Positions 28,538 through 37,183 are shown, numbered from the stretch's first letter. The stretch is DNA of 64,000 nucleotides from Robertmurraya korlensis NBRC 107688 (GCF_001591645.1 NZ_BCVH01000016.1:33863-97862), one strand, 5' to 3'. The notes: generated from the letters alone by a model not told the origin. Numbers and translations are program-made.

Positions 28538-29013
28538 AAAACATCCTCTTAGCACATTTTCTTTATGCGTTTAGAAATTATGTAAACTGCATGATCTTAT
28601 AGTTTTTTCCTTCAGGTATTTCTACAATATTGCAACTTGTGGGTAAAAGAACAACACCCTCTCTTAGGTTGATCTTAGAGAGGATGTTTGTTCTGTCTCG
28701 TATAAGAAAAATTATAGACGATGGACCATGGGTACGGTCCTCTTCCCTTTATAATATTCCCTTTAGCTTTTCCTCTTACCCTTAAGGTAGTTTTGCCAAA
28801 TTAATTAAATACTAGGAATATCGTACCACGAAAAATATCGTTTTTATATAATTTCTCATTTAATTCAATAATTCAGTTATGTATACCTTTTCTATATAAA
28901 CTCTTAATTTTTTAAAACAGTTATTGCCGTTGGTGTCCACCACTCATAATTGCGTTAGTCCCTACCATAAGAATTTAGAAAATAAACGTATTATTTTTCT
29001 ATTTATTTAAGCA
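28538..29013. other. Non-coding gap with a hairpin
   Basis: About 475 bp without a credible gene. It contains one imperfect inverted repeat (CCTCTCTTAGG... and CTTAGAGAGG, 28,659-28,684), 120-150 bp upstream of the kinase start, which may be a terminator or leader structure. A second short hairpin (GGACC / GGTCC) is at about 28,723-28,740. I see no RNA gene. Confidence 0.4.
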
Positions 29014-29045
29014 TAAAAAAAGAAACCGAATCGGTTTCTTTTTTC
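29014..29045. terminator. Terminator of the truncated GRDP-like gene copy
   Basis: AGAAACCGA / TCGGTTTCT (29,021-29,039) flanked by seven A and six T. It is the duplicate of the terminator at 34,365-34,390 behind the intact gene. Confidence 0.85.
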
Positions 29046-29055
29046 TTTTTATTAA

Positions 29056-29570
29056 TTAACTACTGCAGCCGCCTCCACAACTGGAGCAGCTAGAACCTCC
29101 TGAATCTCCACCGCCACTTGAATCACTACTACAAGCAAAACCAGAACAAGAAGATCCTCCACCGTAAATAGCTCCCTTTTGGTATTCTTCAGGAACGACT
29201 TCACTCATATGCTCATGAAATTGATCTTCATCGTAGATTGAATAATAGACAGCTGCCCCCGCTGCTAAGGAATACAAGTATGTTACTTGTTGATGTATGT
29301 GGATCAAACTTCTTTGAGCCGGTGTTTTGCAGCTCGGCCTCATGAATCTCATTTTTCATTTTACGAATTAAATATCTTTTCACTTCCAACCAATCTTCAT
29401 TTCTTCTAAAATATTTTGATAGTAGCTCATCTTCAGGTAATAGGCGAAAATCATCTAAAATTTCACGCTTAATGGGGTTCTGTAAAAAGCTCCCCCAGAT
29501 CGCTCTACTGTTCGTGGTTACTTCAAATAAACTAATATAGACCCAATCAAAAATGTCTCGCTTTTAGGCA
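29056..29570 (-). pseudogene. Truncated, frameshifted copy of the GRDP-like membrane protein gene
   Basis: This is a diverged partial duplicate of the gene at 34,411-35,367. It includes the Gly/Ser/Cys-rich C-terminus, the membrane segment, and upstream sequence matching 'aatctcatttttcattttacg'. A short deletion near 29,280 breaks the frame relative to the intact copy, and homology stops at about 29,570, so roughly the first 140 codons are missing. A few codons of the Gly/Ser repeat are also absent. The 98-residue open frame at its 3' end is therefore not a real gene. The terminator was duplicated with it. Confidence 0.85.
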
Positions 29571-29651
29571 TAGTTTAGAAATTATCCTTTTAATCATCTA
29601 TTGTTGGAAATGTAAATATATGTCGAAACAATAATAAATGCTATCTAAAAT

Positions 29652-30563
29652 TTATATGTCTAATGAATTTAATGGATTGTATTTGTCATTTTGTTCCCTT
29701 AGTTCATTCCCCCACATTGCTACATACTTCATGGTTACAGCAATGTTCTGGTGTCTCATCAACTTCTGAATCGCAAACGCACTCATTCCTGACATTGCTA
29801 GTCGATGGCAAAATGTATGACGGAAAGTGTGAGCGAAAACTCGAATATCCTTAAAATTCATTTTTCCTCCTAAGTACTTAAAGACAAGCATAGTTGCATT
29901 TTCAGTCATTTGATTGTTATCACGTTTAACAAATACATAATCACTTATAATACCCCAATACTGTTTACAGAAAGAGTGATAGCCTGCCAGTTCTTTTACC
30001 AACTTATCCGTAATAGGAATTGTTTCTTTCCTCCTGCTCTTTCCAAAAACAGAGATTGTCTTATTAATGAAATCCACGTCAGACCATTGAAGATTGATAA
30101 TCTCCCCCCGTCTTATACCAGTACCTAGAATCGTTACAATAATCATGTAATCCCTGTAAGCTACATAACTTTTCTCTCTCCTTTTGATACGTCTGTAAAA
30201 GTTCAGCATTTGTTTAATTTGTTCATCGCTGAAAACCTCAATCTTTACATCTTCTTTTTGTTTTTTAACTTTCTTGGCAGGGTTAGTTTTAATCACTTCA
30301 CATTCAACCAAGTAATTCAAGAATGCTCTTATCCTCAACAGCTTGGTATTGATTGTACTAGCCTTATCTCCTTTTTCTTGGCAATTTAATAGGTACTGTC
30401 GAACATGACTGTAGGTAACTTCTTCAGCATTTACTACTTGGTTCTCAATACAGTAATCCACGAATTTACCAAGTAACATTTCGTAATTCTTGATATTTGT
30501 TTTAGTTGTGTTCCTGAATCGTCTGTCGTCCAAAAAGTCTTGATACGCAAATTTTAATAACAC
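29652..30563 (-). CDS. Tyrosine recombinase (integrase) of the 3.7-kb element
   Basis: A 303-residue integrase. A SAM-like N-terminal domain (about 1-90) is followed by the catalytic domain with R in GTGIRRGEI, K in FGKSRR, H-x-x-R in HTFRHTFCHR, H in LMRHQN and Y in MKYVAM. The proposed start is GTG at 30563 with GGGAGTGG seven bases upstream. The ATG at 30584 would overlap the hairpin and has no site. The start codon and ribosome site lie inside the 20-bp element repeat and inside a hairpin. The gene abuts the right repeat, as expected for the element's own integrase. Confidence 0.9.
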   Translation of the reverse strand: MLLKFAYQDFLDDRRFRNTTKTNIKNYEMLLGKFVDYCIENQVVNAEEVTYSHVRQYLLNCQEKGDKASTINTKLLRIRAFLNYLVECEVIKTNPAKKVKKQKEDVKIEVFSDEQIKQMLNFYRRIKRREKSYVAYRDYMIIVTILGTGIRRGEIINLQWSDVDFINKTISVFGKSRRKETIPITDKLVKELAGYHSFCKQYWGIISDYVFVKRDNNQMTENATMLVFKYLGGKMNFKDIRVFAHTFRHTFCHRLAMSGMSAFAIQKLMRHQNIAVTMKYVAMWGNELREQNDKYNPLNSLDI

Positions 30564-30580
30564 AAAATAACCACTCCCTA
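30561..30580 (+). repeat. attR-like repeat: 20-bp copy 2 of the small integrase element
   Basis: Identical to 26,847-26,866. Together they bound 3,734 bp containing the IS relic, kinase, pseudogene and integrase. To the right the sequence continues as the second half of a terminator. Confidence 0.8.
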
Positions 30581-30611
30581 TCATTTATAGGAAGTGGTTA
30601 TTGTTTTGTTA
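30566..30611. terminator. Hairpin: presumed former aminotransferase terminator, now at the integrase start
   Basis: AATAACCACT-C-CCTAT pairs with ATAGG-A-AGTGGTTATT (30,566-30,602; loop CATTT) and is followed by GTTTTGTT on the plus strand. It lies between convergent transcripts: the GH88 gene stops at 30,633. On the minus strand its distal arm contains the integrase ribosome binding site. Confidence 0.75.
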
Positions 30612-30632
30612 TATGTTTTTTAATTAGCTATC

Positions 30633-31814
30633 TTACCAGTACATTTTCCAGCTCATTACTGTACGGATTAAAGCTTCAAAATAGTAATAATCTCCCCAAA
30701 TACAGCACTCGTCTACACCATTATCTCCTGGCTTAGAGTAGACAGCATGTAACAATATACCATTGGAATGAACATTTTTAGTAGTATAGTTTTCAGCCAG
30801 TGATTTAATCATTTTGATTGCAGCATTTTCATAAAGTTCTCGATATTCATTTGAAACAGGCAAGTGCTTGCTTAATTCTAGTAAACCACAAGCTATGATG
30901 GCAGCTGCTGAGCTGTCGCGTTCTTCATTTCCTTCTGTAAAATCTAGGTCCCAATAACAGATATCATCTTCTTCAGGAAGACGATTTAAGAAATAGTGTG
31001 CTAGTCTTTCAGAAATATCAAGGAATTTTCTATCGCCGGTATGTACATAACTTAGGACAAAACCGTATACACCCCATGCCTGGCCACGAGCCCAGCAAGA
31101 TTGGTCCGTGTAGCCTTGCGCAGTCTTTCCATATAATGGTTTACCCGTCTCCGTATCCATATAATAGGTATGGTACGTTGACGAATCCTCTCTGACAATA
31201 TATTTAGCAGCTTGTTCCGCATGGTTTACGGCAATATCATAATACTTTCTATCACCTGTTTCTTTTGAAGCAAAATACAATAACGGCAGATTCATGTTGC
31301 AATCAATAATCATTCTTCCGCGCTGTTCTGGATCCGATAAATCCCCCCATGCTTGCAGAATTTTTGCCTCTTTATGATAACGAGTGATTAACTTATCTGC
31401 TGCTTTAATGGCCGTTTCTTTTGCCGTTTCATCACCCAACACCTCGTATCCCGCTACACAGGATAATGAGTATAAAAATCCAATATCATGAGTTTCTAAC
31501 TGAATATTCTCTTTTAACCTGTTTTTAAAGCTTTCAAGCTGTACTTTAATAACATCAAGATATTTTTCTTCACCTGTATATTCGTATGCCAAATAAAGCA
31601 TCCCTATCCAAAAGCTAGCAGTCCAATCCGTATTTCCCTCTGGAATGTACATTAAATCTTTCGATGCAGCCGGCGGTACTTTTTCTTTAAAAACTTCTAA
31701 GTTTTCATCGATTTTCTTCAGTACAAACTGAATTTCGATATCAAGCCAGTTTTTATCTACATGTGTTTTGACTTTAAATTTATCTTGTTTGATTCCTTCT
31801 TTAATCGTTTTCAA
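30633..31814 (-). CDS. Unsaturated glucuronyl/rhamnogalacturonyl hydrolase, GH88 family
   Basis: A 393-residue cytosolic (alpha/alpha)6-barrel enzyme. Family-88 landmarks are THDIGF with the proposed catalytic Asp near residue 115, MIIDCNMNLPLL, SCWARGQAWG, and ERDSSAAAI. These enzymes remove the unsaturated uronate left on oligosaccharides after polysaccharide lyase action. I place the start at a TTG (31814) eight bases after AAAGGGG; a TTG six codons earlier is possible. It follows the DUF2264 gene by 65 bp, and both are probably controlled by the divergent AraC-type regulator. Confidence 0.9.
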   Translation of the reverse strand: MKTIKEGIKQDKFKVKTHVDKNWLDIEIQFVLKKIDENLEVFKEKVPPAASKDLMYIPEGNTDWTASFWIGMLYLAYEYTGEEKYLDVIKVQLESFKNRLKENIQLETHDIGFLYSLSCVAGYEVLGDETAKETAIKAADKLITRYHKEAKILQAWGDLSDPEQRGRMIIDCNMNLPLLYFASKETGDRKYYDIAVNHAEQAAKYIVREDSSTYHTYYMDTETGKPLYGKTAQGYTDQSCWARGQAWGVYGFVLSYVHTGDRKFLDISERLAHYFLNRLPEEDDICYWDLDFTEGNEERDSSAAAIIACGLLELSKHLPVSNEYRELYENAAIKMIKSLAENYTTKNVHSNGILLHAVYSKPGDNGVDECCIWGDYYYFEALIRTVMSWKMYW

Positions 31815-31879
31815 TTCTCTTTCCCCTTTCAAATCATGATTTATACGACCTACTCAATCGATAGACCTTTGATATGGCC

Positions 31880-33031
31880 CTATAAGCATTGGTCAATTGG
31901 AAAGTCTTTCCCTGACCATGCTCTCTTTGATGTCCACTCCCCCGCTGGATTACTCCAAAAAGGATCTGACTCCACCAATCCTAATGGAAGGAAAACTGCC
32001 GCACACAAATAGACACTGCCTGTAGAGATATATCCTTCACCAATCTCCGGTTGATGACCACAAAAACCTATGGTAAGCCAACCTGAATCGGTAAATGTAC
32101 CTGGGGCTTCAAGCGTCCGTTTGATCACTTCAGTTAGAGCACTTCTAACTTGTTCAGGAGATAGGTCATTCGGTAAATCTTTACGTAGTGCATGGTGTGC
32201 TAATGTTTGAAAAACACCAAACCGGTAAGCAATAGATCTTCCTACTGGCGGAAAGGTTCCTTCTGGTGAAATTAATCGTTCTTGAATCACCGCATACCTT
32301 TTCGATCTTTCTATCATTGTTTCTTTTCTATCTAACCAATCCCTGTACTCTTCCCCAACCGTTTCTAATACATCTACAAGCATGGGATGGATGACAAAGC
32401 TATTATAATAATCATAATGAAACTCAGGACCATCACTGTAGATTCCATCTCCTAAATACCATTGATCAAATTGTTTAATGGCAAAGTCAATTCGCATCGG
32501 ATCCCAGTCTTTTTCCCCTACTTTGTATAAAAATGCCTCAATAATTGCTGAAAACAATAACCAGTTAGAAAAGAATGGCTTTCTTGTTCGTGTAGCTTTC
32601 ATGGCAAGAATTACATTGTTTTTCACCCTAGCATTGAGTTTCTCCCATAGTTCATTTGGAGCTCTAAGAAAAGCATGAGCAAGGAAAGCGGTATCAACGA
32701 TTGGCTGATAATCATTAGAAAAGTTCATATAGTCGGGGGAATCAGGGTCTGTGCCTGAATCAATGGCCACCCGTGTTAGCTCACAATATTGTATACGCAG
32801 TCTTTCTTCTTCACTATTTTCACTTTTCTTTTCAAGCCAAGGAGCCATACCTACCAGCAAACGAGACAACGCTTCTAGATGGGAGAATTGCTCGCGATTG
32901 GTACCTTCCTTCATCTCTACAGGCATCTCTCTATTTAATGTTCTCTCCTTTAAATGCAGGAGAACGGGGCTTGCCATTTTCAGCATAGAATGAAGCCAAT
33001 ATTCTCGGTCATTATTGTTTACCACGGTCAC
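31880..33031 (-). CDS. DUF2264 protein, carbohydrate-active alpha/alpha-barrel
   Basis: A 383-residue protein with the DUF2264 signature FSHLEALSRLLVGMAPWL near residue 50 and aromatic-rich motifs GDGIYSDGPEFHYDYYNSFV and FPPVGRSIAYRFG. The family is found with polysaccharide lyases and GH88/GH105 genes and is thought to act on oligosaccharides; no reaction is established. It starts at GTG 33031 behind GAGGGTG and lies directly upstream of the GH88 gene. No transporter for the sugar lies in this cluster. Confidence 0.85.
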   Translation of the reverse strand: MTVVNNNDREYWLHSMLKMASPVLLHLKERTLNREMPVEMKEGTNREQFSHLEALSRLLVGMAPWLEKKSENSEEERLRIQYCELTRVAIDSGTDPDSPDYMNFSNDYQPIVDTAFLAHAFLRAPNELWEKLNARVKNNVILAMKATRTRKPFFSNWLLFSAIIEAFLYKVGEKDWDPMRIDFAIKQFDQWYLGDGIYSDGPEFHYDYYNSFVIHPMLVDVLETVGEEYRDWLDRKETMIERSKRYAVIQERLISPEGTFPPVGRSIAYRFGVFQTLAHHALRKDLPNDLSPEQVRSALTEVIKRTLEAPGTFTDSGWLTIGFCGHQPEIGEGYISTGSVYLCAAVFLPLGLVESDPFWSNPAGEWTSKRAWSGKDFPIDQCL

Positions 33032-33384
33032 ATTTTCACCCTCTTACTTTCAATTCACTTTGTTACTAAATTATAACTTGGGTATCTTCCTAAAAGTTGT
33101 TGTAAAATAACCAAAAATATCGTTCTATTGTTCTCTAGTCTCCAGGCGTAAATCGTTAACAGGCTCATCTAGGACTACTCGGAGAATCTCTAGTAAGCTC
33201 GTATATCTGAAGATTTGGTATACTATAGAATAGGTCATACACTTTTCCATATAGATTAAGTGTCAGTGGTGATTCCAAGCTTAGGTTTCGGTTAGCTACG
33301 TTTGGATCAAAAAGACTATTTAACTAATTATTTCAAAAGCCTGGGATGATTTTAACAATAGGGAATATAAACGGAGGGGCGATA
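33032..33384. other. Divergent control region, DUF2264 operon and AraC gene
   Basis: 353 bp of non-coding DNA between two divergent start codons. AT-rich stretches such as 33,218-33,234 (TTGGTATACTATAGAAT) could hold a -10 for the AraC gene, but I cannot assign a clear -35. No riboswitch or RNA gene is recognisable. Confidence 0.4.
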
Positions 33385-34257
33385 ATGGATAATCTATTTG
33401 AACAGATTGATTTAAAGCCGTTTCATTGGGTTTACCGTAAGGTTTCTGAGGAGAATTTCCAAGGTTTTTATCATTGGCATCAAGGTTGTGAATTATTATT
33501 TGTCTATCAGGGAGAAGGTCGTGTAATTGTAAATCAGCAGTCTTACGAGATTAAGAAAGGTATGCTGTTCTTTTTTCAACCCTTTCAATTGCATAAGGTC
33601 CATGTAGAAGTATCCCCCCAAAGTCCTTATGAACGGAGTATCCTTCACTTTGACCCAATTACTCTTGGGGAGAAAAGTTTACACTCATTCCCTGGCCTTA
33701 GTGCCTTATTAAAAAAATTACAAAATGGAGTCAATGAACCTCAAGCATTTGACTTAGAAAATATGTATGATTATTTGTACGAGGTATGTAATAGATTCAA
33801 TAAATCGATACAAACAAGCAGCTGGGAAGAAGATAGCCAGCTCTTTCTTATGCAATTGCTCTCTTGTATCCGTTCAAACATTCATGATGTTGACATGGAC
33901 CAATCCTCTACTAATAAATTCCGTTCACTATACTATTCAGAAAGGATTATGCATTGGATAGAAGAACATTATGCGGAGCCCTTTGACTTGGGGCTACTAT
34001 CTGAAGAACTTCATTTATCAAAATCATATATCTCAAGAGTGTTCAAGCGGGAAACAGGGAGTAGCTTAACAGAATACCTTACTATTCGAAGAATCAAGCA
34101 AGCTAGTCAACTACTAGAAAGGTCACAAACACCTATAGAATTAATTGCTGAAAGCGTAGGCTTCGAAAGTGTATCCTATTTTATACAATTATTTAAAAGG
34201 ATGGTAGGGACCACTCCACTTCAATATAGGCTCTCCCATCAGAGGGTTCTTACATAG
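33385..34257 (+). CDS. AraC-family regulator with N-terminal cupin
   Basis: A 290-residue regulator. The cupin (about 20-100: YHWHQGCELLFVYQGEG, FFFQPFQLHKV) probably binds a sugar. The C-terminal double helix-turn-helix (about 190-285) has LSKSYISRVFKRETG and IAESVGFESVSYFIQLFKR. The ATG at 33385 lies behind GGAGGGG. It is divergent from the DUF2264/GH88 operon and very likely its activator. The 353-bp divergent gap holds the control region. Confidence 0.92.
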   Translation: MDNLFEQIDLKPFHWVYRKVSEENFQGFYHWHQGCELLFVYQGEGRVIVNQQSYEIKKGMLFFFQPFQLHKVHVEVSPQSPYERSILHFDPITLGEKSLHSFPGLSALLKKLQNGVNEPQAFDLENMYDYLYEVCNRFNKSIQTSSWEEDSQLFLMQLLSCIRSNIHDVDMDQSSTNKFRSLYYSERIMHWIEEHYAEPFDLGLLSEELHLSKSYISRVFKRETGSSLTEYLTIRRIKQASQLLERSQTPIELIAESVGFESVSYFIQLFKRMVGTTPLQYRLSHQRVLT

Positions 34258-34364
34258 AAACTTCTTTTCAGGATCATTGCTGAAGGCTTGACATGGAGCC
34301 TTTTCATGTTAAGCCAGGGGCCTTTTACAGTGAAAGGAATAGTTTTTTTATTCGCATTGCTCCA

Positions 34365-34390
34365 TAAAAAAAGAAACCAAATTGGTTTCT
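34365..34390 (-). terminator. Terminator of the intact GRDP-like gene
   Basis: Minus strand: AGAAACCAATTTGGTTTCT followed by seven T. It lies 21 bp after the gene's stop codon. Confidence 0.85.
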
Positions 34391-34410
34391 AATCTTTATA
34401 TAATTATTAA

Positions 34411-35367
34411 TTAACTACTGCAGCCTCCACCACAACTCGAGCAACTGGAACCTCCTGAATCTCCACCGCCACCTGAATCATTTGAATCACTGCTACAAGC
34501 AAAACCAGAACAAGAAGATCCTCCACCGTAAATAGTACCCTTTTGGTATTCTTCCGGAACGACTTCACTCATCTGCTCATGAAATTGATCTTCCTCGTAG
34601 ATGGAATAATAGACAGCTGCCCCAGCTGCTAAGAAATACAAATGTGCGTTACTTGTTGATGCATGTGGATCAAAATTCTTTGAGCCTGTGTTTTGCATCT
34701 CGGCCTCATGAATCTCATTTTTCATTTTACGAATTAAATATCTTTTCACTTCCAGCCAATCTTCATTTTTTCTAAAATACTTTGATAGTAGCTCATCTTC
34801 AGATAATAGGCGGAAATCATCTAAGATTTCTCGCTTAATGGGGTTCTGTAAAAAGCGCCCCCAGATGGCTCTACTGTTCGTGGTTACGTCAAATAAACTT
34901 ATATAGACCCAATCAAAAAAAGCTCGTTCTCCTGGAATCGGTGTGCTATCCAAATTAGGAGTGTGATGCAGTGTATCATTGTAAAAGTGCTTTGAAAACT
35001 TCTCGTAGTCTCTTGTGAACATAAGCATCTCATGCCAAATCTCATCTACATGATGGCTAAACATCGGAACAGTTTTCAATAAACTATTCATCAAGAAATA
35101 CCGCTTTAGTTCAAACATCCCCCAGTCAAACTCATGTTCCTTCCATTTCGGATGATTCTGTAAGACCCGGTTTTTCACATTGTCTGTATAAAAATTGGGC
35201 AAGGATTGATCGAGCTTTGCCACAATCGGAAGTCCCTCTTCTACCTCTACACCTAATTGTTCTGGGATTGGGTCATTCCTTAATGATTTCTTCTTCCCGC
35301 TTGAAAACAACGTACTTCCTAGCAGAATAAAAAGACCGATTATAATAAAACCAATAAAAAATTCCAT
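34411..35367 (-). CDS. GRDP-like membrane protein with Gly/Ser/Cys-rich tail
   Basis: A 318-residue protein. The start is the ATG at 35367, behind AAAGGGGAGAGGG. It has an N-terminal membrane helix (FFIGFIIIGLFILLG), then a domain with HHVDEIWHEMLMFTRDY near residue 105 and HFYNDTLHHTP. That pattern matches the glycine-rich-domain-protein-like (GRDP, DUF1399) family. A second short hydrophobic segment (HLYFLAAGAAVYYS) precedes a tail of Gly, Ser and Cys with spaced Cys residues (SSCSSCGGGCSS). The role is unknown. A degraded second copy lies at 29,056. Confidence 0.8.
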   Translation of the reverse strand: MEFFIGFIIIGLFILLGSTLFSSGKKKSLRNDPIPEQLGVEVEEGLPIVAKLDQSLPNFYTDNVKNRVLQNHPKWKEHEFDWGMFELKRYFLMNSLLKTVPMFSHHVDEIWHEMLMFTRDYEKFSKHFYNDTLHHTPNLDSTPIPGERAFFDWVYISLFDVTTNSRAIWGRFLQNPIKREILDDFRLLSEDELLSKYFRKNEDWLEVKRYLIRKMKNEIHEAEMQNTGSKNFDPHASTSNAHLYFLAAGAAVYYSIYEEDQFHEQMSEVVPEEYQKGTIYGGGSSCSGFACSSDSNDSGGGGDSGGSSCSSCGGGCSS

Positions 35368-35470
35368 CGCCCTCTCCCCTTTCAAAACCATGTTTCGCTC
35401 TTTATTACCTTATATACGAGTTAATCGCAAGTAGGTTTCATTAAATTTTTGGAGGAACAAATTGTAAAAA

Positions 35471-35530
35471 ACAAAAAAGGAAGCTTCTCATAAGTAGTTT
35501 AGTTAACTTATGAGAAACTTCCTCTATTTT
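35471..35530 (-). terminator. Presumed native groEL terminator, displaced by the island
   Basis: On the minus strand, AGGAAGTTTCTCATAAGT pairs with ACTTATGAGAAGCTTCCT and is followed by TTTTTTG. It lies 35 bp beyond the left 23-bp repeat, in the orientation of groEL. Before insertion it would have sat about 35 bp after the groEL stop codon. Confidence 0.7.
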
Positions 35531-35564
35531 TTAAAAAATCCAATTCATCAAGGGATTGATGGCG

Positions 35565-35587
35565 TTATTACATCATGCCGCCCATTC
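35565..35587 (+). repeat. attL of the groEL island (23-bp repeat)
   Basis: The 23 bases are identical to 53,999-54,021, which contain the groEL stop codon and the last codons (Gly-Gly-Met-Met). Here the repeat has no gene around it. It is the copy made by site-specific integration into the groEL 3' end. Confidence 0.9.
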
Positions 35588-35688
35588 ATCATGATATATA
35601 ATATAAATAAATAATTTAACTAAATTCAATGATTTCATAGCATTAACATCTTTTGTTTTAAATAATCTAAAACATATTTGAAAAATCC

Positions 35689-35710
35689 TATGAGCAAAAT
35701 TATGAGCATT
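35689..35710 (+). repeat. Left integrase arm-type site
   Basis: Two tandem TATGAGCA units (TATGAGCAAAAT-TATGAGCATT) match 53,929-53,950 at 21 of 22 positions in the same orientation. Location about 100 bp (left) and 50 bp (right) inside the att repeats is where lambda-family integrases bind arm sites. Confidence 0.65.
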
Positions 35711-35934
35711 AATTTAGCTGCTAGTCAGTGTAGACATGCAGCTAAATACTTTTACTTTATTGGTTATATAATCAATTTATTAAAAGGATGATACAGGATA
35801 TATTACAGTAGGCAAGTACTTGATTTTTATATTAATTTAATAAAAAAATTTTATGCCTCATAAAAACAACACCTTAACTTACAATACTCCCATGATTCCC
35901 CTCTAATATCTCTAATGTGTTTTTCCAGAACAGT

Positions 35935-36169
35935 TTAATCAGTTGATGTAATTTTCTCATAACGTTTTGTTTTCTTACCTTTATCAATAGCACGAGTTAA
36001 AGTATGACAACCCACACGATGTAACTTATTATATTGTTTATATTTTTTATTTAAAGGTCCCCCATAATGATTAAAAACATAACCATCTGGATTATCTTCA
36101 TACCAGGGCTTCATAACTGTCTTCTTCATCGTTAAAGATAAATATTTCTTTCGAAGGGATCATCTTCAT
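35935..36169 (-). pseudogene. Frameshifted small gene of unknown function
   Basis: The ATG at 36169 has an excellent site (AGGAGATAATTAA) and opens with MKMIPSKEIFIFNDEEDSYEA, then meets a TGA. The +1 frame continues as WYEDNPDGYVFNHYGG... to a stop at 35935 (total about 77 residues). The switch falls in a CCC run near 36,110, so one extra C or a programmed shift would explain it. The joined C-terminal part has the NPDGYVFN...KLHRVGCHTL pattern, which I recall from small proteins linked with restriction genes. No function is known. Confidence 0.65.
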
Positions 36170-36215
36170 TTAATTATCTCCTATTCTGATTATTTTATAT
36201 GCAGTAATTATATAC

Positions 36216-36647
36216 TTAAATCCATTTTTTTAGCTTTTCTTTTAATATACGAACATCATTATCTTTGTTTCTAATAATTTTCTTTTTTGAATCAAAGTGG
36301 AAGTCCCTATAAGAAATCTCCAATAGGTTTATCCCTTGTTTTGGCAGTATCTCTCTTCTTCTTTGATCATAGATTTTTCTTTGTGCCCCCCGATCAACAC
36401 CACTAATTGTTAAGGTATCTGGTTTATCAAAGAATGGAACCTTTTCATCGTGTTGTTTTTCCTTATATTCTATTACTAATTTCAACTCTTTATAGTAAAC
36501 ATCAACTGGTAACGGAACTGATCTATTATTTTTCCCTTTATCTCCTCTTAAAAAATCGAGCCTATACTGCCTATAGCCCTTCTGATTCAAGATTTCATCA
36601 CACAAGTCTATTACGTATCCTTCATCGTTATTAACCCGCTTTTTCAA
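36216..36647 (-). CDS. Vsr/PD-(D/E)XK-like endonuclease domain protein
   Basis: A 143-residue protein. The core VDVYYKELKLVIEYKEKQHD (about residues 48-67) gives the D...E-x-K arrangement of restriction-like nucleases, followed by KRREILPKQGINLLEISYRDF, typical of Vsr/DUF559-like folds. The most likely start is a TTG at 36647 about 12 bp after GGAGGG. It lies in a minus-strand group with the EVE-like gene upstream and the frameshifted gene downstream. The target is unknown. Confidence 0.65.
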   Translation of the reverse strand: MKKRVNNDEGYVIDLCDEILNQKGYRQYRLDFLRGDKGKNNRSVPLPVDVYYKELKLVIEYKEKQHDEKVPFFDKPDTLTISGVDRGAQRKIYDQRRREILPKQGINLLEISYRDFHFDSKKKIIRNKDNDVRILKEKLKKWI

Positions 36648-36705
36648 CTTTTTTCATTCCCTCCTTGAATTCCTATTTTAATCACGCTAGTGTTTATCAA
36701 TCCAT

Positions 36706-37086
36706 TCAACCTAATTTCATCTTAAGCTTCTCAAAGACACTTTTTTCTAATTGCCAATATGTCTCTTGATAAGGGCTAAAATCTTTTATTTCATTTAATA
36801 TTTCATCCTTACGAATATAAAAATTGGAACTACTATATTCAACACGAATAGCATAACGGTGCTTTTTATTTCGTAAATCTATAAACCAATTTGGATCAAC
36901 CACTTCATATGTACCTAATATCTTTTTGTACCCACAAAAGTATAAAAGCATCTCTGTCCCTTCTTCAAAGTAATATTTATTTTTAAAATCCTCTGGAAAA
37001 TGTATAATCTCTTTCCAATCATCCCATTTATAACACCAATCTTCATATACAATTTTTATTCCAACCCTTGCTTTTTCATAATTCAT
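36706..37086 (-). CDS. EVE/PUA-like domain protein
   Basis: A 126-residue protein. A start at 37086 (MNYEKARVG) behind GGGGATGA is better than the ORF's earlier codon. The core FEEGTEMLLYFCGYKKILGTYEVVDPN and RYAIRVEY resembles the EVE/ASCH (PUA-like) fold, in which a beta-barrel with an aromatic cage recognises modified bases. Many Trp and Tyr residues are present. Assignment is by fold pattern only. Its neighbours encode nucleases, so a modified-DNA reader is a reasonable idea. Confidence 0.5.
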   Translation of the reverse strand: MNYEKARVGIKIVYEDWCYKWDDWKEIIHFPEDFKNKYYFEEGTEMLLYFCGYKKILGTYEVVDPNWFIDLRNKKHRYAIRVEYSSSNFYIRKDEILNEIKDFSPYQETYWQLEKSVFEKLKMKLG

Positions 37087-37157
37087 ATAATCATCCCCAC
37101 AATTTGCTTTTATCAGTAAAAAATATGCTATGAACGATAACCACATGCTTTAATAAA

Positions 37158-37183
37158 AAACTCTAACCTTAAGGTCAGAGTAC
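37158..37183 (-). terminator. Terminator after the DUF1643-like gene
   Basis: Minus strand: ACTCTGACCTTAAGGTTAGAGT followed by TTTTTT. It separates the DUF1643-like transcript from the EVE-like gene. Confidence 0.8.

Noticed and set aside
28723..28740. A riboswitch upstream of the histidine kinase
   Set aside because: The short GGACC/GGTCC hairpin has no conserved aptamer sequence and the region shows no further structure that I can recognise.
29056..29352. A 98-residue frame with the Gly/Ser/Cys tail as a separate small gene
   Set aside because: It is only the 3' end of a broken copy of the gene at 34,411, with no start signal and a frameshift in the matching upstream part.
35565..35587. 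A groEL pseudogene fragment left of the island
   Set aside because: Only 23 bp match groEL and the flanks do not continue the homology, so an attachment repeat explains it better.
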